From JBDRED01 sp043820025 [NCBI: Elusimicrobiota bacterium] (GTDB lineage: Bacteria > RUG730 > JBDRED01): DNA of 64,000 bases. Each line of letters starts with the position of its first letter. Within the stretch, counting starts at the first letter, position 1. Shown here piece after piece: positions 60,525 to 64,000 of this stretch. The notes under the pieces were generated by a model. That model ran no database searches and had not been told where the DNA came from. It saw only the letters and a program-made list of their open reading frames with translations. A program made the position numbers and the translations under genes. The stretch spans positions 17,397 to 81,396 of the forward strand of contig JBDRED010000021.1 of the NCBI GenBank assembly GCA_043820025.1, read 5' to 3'.

Positions 60525-61388
60525 CTATACACTCAGTATATCCGGAATATACTGCTCAGTGCCAATTGCCATAATATGAACTCCCGGAGCATGCTTCTTT
60601 AATTCCTTAACTAATTCACCGGCTATCTTAATTCCCTCTTTTAGTTCATCTTTCGACGATTTAAGGCGCTTAAGAATATCCTCTGGAATAGTAATACCCG
60701 GAATCTGCGATATGTACTCAGCGAATTTGTATGACTTAAGCAAAAAAACGCCAACAATAATTTTTGAATCCAAAAACAAGACGCTCTTTTTAAAATCCAA
60801 ATAGGTTTGGATATGAAAAATAGGCTGGGACTGAAAAAACTGCGCTCCGGCTTTTATTTTTTTTTCTAATGTTAATACCGCAAGCTCTGAAGGAGTAGAT
60901 GAAGGATTTATTGCAGCGCCAAGAAAGAAAGAAGGACTGCCTTTTAGGGCCTTACCCGCTATATCCGCGCCTTGTTCCATATCCTTAATAGTTTTAATCA
61001 GTTGAATAGTATCTAAATCATAAACAGGTTTTGCGTCAGGATGATCTCCGGCTGTCGGATAGTCTCCGCTAATAATTAAAATATTTCTAACGCCAAGCGC
61101 GTATGCCCCTAAAATATCCGACTGCAGAGCAAGCCTGTTTCTATCGCGGCAAGTTAGTTGATAAACAGGCTCCACACCCTTATCTATTAAAAGTTTTGAA
61201 ACCGCCAGAGAACTTATACGCATCACAGCTCTCTGACAATCAGTCACATTAACAGCGTCGACATACGGCTTAATAATATCAACCTTTGAAAACATAACAG
61301 ATAGATCAACTCCCTTAGGCGGAAATATCTCTGCTGTTATTACAAATTCATTATTTTTTATTTTAGTTTCTAATTTTGAAACTGCCAT
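60525..61388 (-). CDS. metF: 5,10-methylenetetrahydrofolate reductase
   Basis: 287 residues. FAITAEIFPPKG-type start (FVITAEIFPPKGVDLSVMF), DAVNVTDCQRAVMRISSLAV, PVYQLTCRDRNRLALQSDIL, ILIISGDYPTAGDHPDAKPV and FFLGAAINPSS, the TIM-barrel fold of MetF. It reduces methylene- to methyl-THF with FAD. Directly beside it lies metV, as in the MetFV complex of acetogens (Wood-Ljungdahl methyl branch) and other anaerobes. Confidence 0.92.
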   Translation of the reverse strand: MAVSKLETKIKNNEFVITAEIFPPKGVDLSVMFSKVDIIKPYVDAVNVTDCQRAVMRISSLAVSKLLIDKGVEPVYQLTCRDRNRLALQSDILGAYALGVRNILIISGDYPTAGDHPDAKPVYDLDTIQLIKTIKDMEQGADIAGKALKGSPSFFLGAAINPSSTPSELAVLTLEKKIKAGAQFFQSQPIFHIQTYLDFKKSVLFLDSKIIVGVFLLKSYKFAEYISQIPGITIPEDILKRLKSSKDELKEGIKIAGELVKELKKHAPGVHIMAIGTEQYIPDILSV

Positions 61389-61407
61389 CCCTCACACCTT
61401 TATTATA

Positions 61408-62025
61408 TTACTTATTGTTTATTATCCTCTTGCTCTTCGCAAATCCTTTAATAGCCTTATACCCGCCTAATGATTTTTTCTTTTTATATATTCTATACCA
61501 AATACAGTCATTCTTCGGATTAACTTCGCATTTTCCATCTACAACTCCGCCGCAAGGAGCATTCTGCATTCCTTTTGGGCATCTTGTCGCAGCGCAATAT
61601 CCCTCATTATCATTCAGCCTGCACTCTCCGCATGCCTGACAGAACTCCTTTATTTTCCCGATCCTTTCTGTAGAGCCGATGAAAACAGTATTTAACGCTG
61701 AAACGACATTGACATCGGTTACCTCATGTATTGTCTGCGCGCCTGAACCGCAGGCGCATACCAATAACTGCATTGAGTTTATATCTTTTATTTTTGAAAT
61801 AATATCCCTAGATACAATACGCGAGTCGCAGGGTGTGTCAATTACCGCGAATCCCGCAACATCATATCCTCTTTTTTTCAAGGTATCATTTAATTCAGAC
61901 ACCTCTTTTTCTCCGCCTGTCCGGCACTTGGTAGCGCACGCGGCGCAGCCAACTATAAATAATGGCTTACTTTTAACCAGATATTTCTCTATATCTTCTA
62001 ATTGTTTTTTTTCAGTGATTATCAT
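61408..62025 (-). CDS. metV: MetV, zinc/Fe-S partner of MetF (MTHFR C-terminal-like)
   Basis: 205 residues. Cys-rich: VGCAACATKCRTGG at the start, LLVCACGSGAQTIHEV, and FCQACGECRLNDNEGYCAATRCPKGMQNAPCGG with DCIWYRIY at the end, the MetV pattern. In acetogens MetV binds FeS/Zn and forms an active MTHFR with MetF. It precedes metF by 19 bases on the minus strand. ATG with AAGG. Confidence 0.88.
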   Translation of the reverse strand: MIITEKKQLEDIEKYLVKSKPLFIVGCAACATKCRTGGEKEVSELNDTLKKRGYDVAGFAVIDTPCDSRIVSRDIISKIKDINSMQLLVCACGSGAQTIHEVTDVNVVSALNTVFIGSTERIGKIKEFCQACGECRLNDNEGYCAATRCPKGMQNAPCGGVVDGKCEVNPKNDCIWYRIYKKKKSLGGYKAIKGFAKSKRIINNK

Positions 62026-62052
62026 GCCTTTTTCCTTAATTTTTTATACACG

Positions 62053-63786
62053 CTAAATGATTATTCCTTCGTGAAACTGCAATTTATATAGTTTAGCATA
62101 TAAGCCCTGTAAACTCAATAATTCGTCATGACTGCCCTGTTCTACTATTCTGCCTCCATCAATAACCAATACGCGGTCAGCTTTTCTTATTGTAGAAAGT
62201 CTATGCGCGACTACAAGCGTCGTCCTATCCTGAACCAAATGATCAAGAGCGTCCTGTACAAGTCTTTCTGATTCAGCGTCGAGCGAAGATGTGGCTTCAT
62301 CAAGGATAAGAATACTGGGATTTTTTAGAATTGCTCTCGCTATCGCTATTCTCTGTCTTTGGCCGCCTGAAAGACGAACGCCGTGTTCTCCGACATGCGT
62401 ATCATATCCGTCATGCATAGCTTGAATAAACTCATGCGCATGAGCGGTCTTTGCCGCATTAATAACTTCTTCAAAGGAAGATGCCCTATTTCCAAGAAGT
62501 ATATTATTTTTCACGCTGTCATCAAACAACATTACATCCTGCGTAACAATACCAATCTGTCTTCTCAAAGAAGCTATTTTTAAATCTTTAATATTAATCT
62601 TATCTATAATTATCTGCCCTTCTTCAGCGTCATAAAAACGAGGAATTAAATTAATAATCGTCGTCTTACCGGACCCGGAAGGCCCGACAAGCGCTATCAT
62701 TTCACCCTTCTTAATATGTAAATTGACATCATATAAAACTCTTGTGTGCGAAGCATAGCCAAATGATACATTTTGGAACGAAATACTTTCCGAAAGAGTC
62801 TCCATATTAACCGCGTTTTCAGACTCCACTATAATTGGCTTAGTATCTAAGATACTAAACACCCTCTCAGACGCCGCAATGCCTTGTTGAATTACATTAT
62901 TTAGGTTAGAAAGACTTTTCACAGGGTTATATAGAGATACAACAGCTCCAATAAACGCAAAAAAATCTCCCTGAGTCATTGGGCCTTTTACTACTTGATA
63001 CCCGCCAATAACTATAATAGCTGAAATAGCAAATGATCCTATAAATTCCATAATCGGAGATGTCATTGACATAACACGCATAGAACGCATTGTTATAGCA
63101 AAAAAGGATTTATTCTCTTTTTCAAAAAATTCATTGCGCTCTTGTTCAAGATTAAAAGCCTTGATTACCTTTATTCCTACAATGCTTTCATGGAGTATTG
63201 TGTATAAAAACCCCATCTGTTTTTGACCCTCTTTACTCACATTTCTCAGTTTTCTGCCAAACTTTGTGACAGGGTATGTTGCTATTGGAAAAACAAAAAA
63301 AGCGATAAGAGCCAGCTTCCAGTTTAAAAAGAAAGCTAAAGCTGTAAGAGCTATCAGCGTACAGCCATCCCTAATAACATTTGCAGGAACATTTGTTAAA
63401 GCATTTTGAATGAGCGTCATATCATTTGTAAGCCTTGACATTATCTTTCCTGTGCTTTGAACGCTATAAAAACTCATAGAAAGCCTGGTCAGATGATTGT
63501 AAACCTGGTTTCTGATATCCTTTATAATGCTCTGGCCAATAAAAAACATAAGGTATGATTGTATATACACAAGGATACCTTTCACAAGCGACGCTCCAAT
63601 AATTACAGCGCCTAAAGGCAGAATTATATTCAGTTTTTTTTCAGCAAATATATTATTCATGACAGGCTTTATAAGCCACATTAGGAATGCGGTAAGGAGC
63701 GCTATGCCTATCATAGAAACAAGAGCGCCAAAAAATCTGCTCTTATATGGCTTAATGTATGATAGCATGCGTTTAAGGGTATTCAT
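62053..63786 (-). CDS. ABC transporter with fused membrane and ATPase domains, MsbA-like lipid exporter
   Basis: 577 residues. Six membrane helices to about residue 310, then the ATPase with Walker A GPSGSGKTTIINLI, Q-loop QDVMLFDDSV, signature VRLSGGQRQRIAIARAI and Walker B SILILDEATSSLDAESE, H-loop VVAHRLSTI. Homologues flip lipid A-core (MsbA) or drugs. Consistent with an outer-membrane bacterium. ATG with AGGAAAAAACC. Confidence 0.9.
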   Translation of the reverse strand: MNTLKRMLSYIKPYKSRFFGALVSMIGIALLTAFLMWLIKPVMNNIFAEKKLNIILPLGAVIIGASLVKGILVYIQSYLMFFIGQSIIKDIRNQVYNHLTRLSMSFYSVQSTGKIMSRLTNDMTLIQNALTNVPANVIRDGCTLIALTALAFFLNWKLALIAFFVFPIATYPVTKFGRKLRNVSKEGQKQMGFLYTILHESIVGIKVIKAFNLEQERNEFFEKENKSFFAITMRSMRVMSMTSPIMEFIGSFAISAIIVIGGYQVVKGPMTQGDFFAFIGAVVSLYNPVKSLSNLNNVIQQGIAASERVFSILDTKPIIVESENAVNMETLSESISFQNVSFGYASHTRVLYDVNLHIKKGEMIALVGPSGSGKTTIINLIPRFYDAEEGQIIIDKINIKDLKIASLRRQIGIVTQDVMLFDDSVKNNILLGNRASSFEEVINAAKTAHAHEFIQAMHDGYDTHVGEHGVRLSGGQRQRIAIARAILKNPSILILDEATSSLDAESERLVQDALDHLVQDRTTLVVAHRLSTIRKADRVLVIDGGRIVEQGSHDELLSLQGLYAKLYKLQFHEGIII

Positions 63787-63924
63787 GGTTTTTTCCTATG
63801 GGTTTACATTATTATATTTATACATCTTATAAGAGCCCTAGTCAACCCTTAAGACGTAACTGTCGTAGCAAAGTGATAATGTTAATTTCTGGCAAAGTAG
63901 AAATGTTAATTTTCTGATAAACTA

Positions 63925-63947
63925 AAACCTCCAAATTTAGGAGGTTT
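63925..63947 (+). promoter_or_regulatory. Hairpin enclosing the transposase ribosome-binding site
   Basis: AAACCTCC (63925-63932) pairs exactly with GGAGGTTT (63940-63947) around a 7-base loop. The right arm is the AGGAGG of the transposase. The fold would hide the site in the mRNA and limit expression, a known way some IS elements restrain themselves. Confidence 0.6.
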
Positions 63948-63951
63948 AAAA

Positions 63952-64000
63952 ATGCAGGAGAACATTACTATGAGCCAAAAAGAATTATCTAAAGTCGAAA
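63952..64000 (+). CDS. Start of a putative transposase (partial)
   Basis: ATG at 63952 with AGGAGGTTTAAAA before it. The 16 visible residues MQENITMSQKELSKVE resemble the opening of ISNCY/IS1202 transposases, which begin with a short MSQKEL-type helix before a helix-turn-helix. The rest is outside the window. Confidence 0.5.
   Translation, partial: MQENITMSQKELSKVE

Larger units (their letters stand above)
63860..64000 (+). mobile_element. Left end of an insertion sequence (ISNCY/IS1202-like), cut by the window edge
   Basis: Tandem units 63868-63891 and 63892-63916 (GCAAAGTGATAATGTTAATT and GCAAAGTAGAAATGTTAATT) precede a hairpin and a transposase-like start. A similar pair at 19418-19467 without a transposase suggests a family relic in the same genome. 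The left boundary is uncertain, near 63861. Confidence 0.5.

Overview
The window is an AT-rich stretch of bacterial chromosome, gene-dense and mostly transcribed from the minus strand. It looks like an anaerobic, diderm (Gram-negative type) bacterium. The diderm evidence is a TonB-dependent receptor, an MsbA-type lipid exporter, and the lipoprotein enzymes Lgt and LspA. The anaerobic evidence is a trimeric [FeFe] hydrogenase with maturases HydE and HydG, an Nfn-type transhydrogenase, the redox repressor Rex, a MetF/MetV pair and a cluster of MinD/Mrp/NifX-like metal-protein genes. The gene content (separate GlyQ and GlyS, TreT with a DUF5752 partner, secreted 'DLHCHPQAQKN' proteins, abundant short dispersed palindromes) would fit an uncultured candidate phylum such as Omnitrophota. 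That placement is inference; no rRNA gene is present to settle it.

Layout. 1-1417: two overlapping genes for secreted or anchored proteins of unknown function, the second running through a palindromic repeat. 1713-3978: an NSS sodium symporter with a 30-residue MetS-like partner and a secreted protein. 4065-15443: housekeeping genes (glyS, glyQ, recO, two CNNM/CorC-like proteins, ybeY, a 7TM-HD phosphohydrolase, aspS, pgsA), with a DUF559 gene bounded by inverted repeats between glyS and glyQ. 15440-19331: TonB receptor, dusB, tRNA-Phe(GAA), and three small envelope or hypothetical genes. 19565-24603: a Fur-family regulator followed by a seven-gene metal/Fe-S type operon, with two near-identical 18-bp operators. 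24675-30851: rluD, lgt, lspA, ileS and an ankyrin protein. 30948-35242: TreT with DUF5752, rmuC, a PUR-alpha-like protein and radC. 35260-38103: a large repeat-built fibre-like protein.

38296-49765 is a redox block: a GltB-like FMN protein and NfnB/NfnA on the minus strand, hydCBA and a TM1266-like gene on the plus strand, then rex-hydG-hydE on the minus strand. A textbook promoter in front of nfnA carries a Rex-like operator over its -10 box. Taken together, the hydrogenase probably exchanges electrons between NAD(P)H, ferredoxin and H2, Nfn balances NADH, NADPH and ferredoxin, and Rex senses NADH/NAD+. HydF is not in the window.

49976-63786: a histidine kinase and response regulator, DUF192, CCA-adding enzyme, a divergent ComEC-like channel with a separate MBL-fold protein, PilZ, MetF/MetV and MsbA. 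The right edge cuts the start of an insertion sequence whose end has a relic near 19411.

Two essential genes, aspS and lspA, are each broken by one extra base in a homopolymer. Sequencing or assembly error is the first explanation to test.
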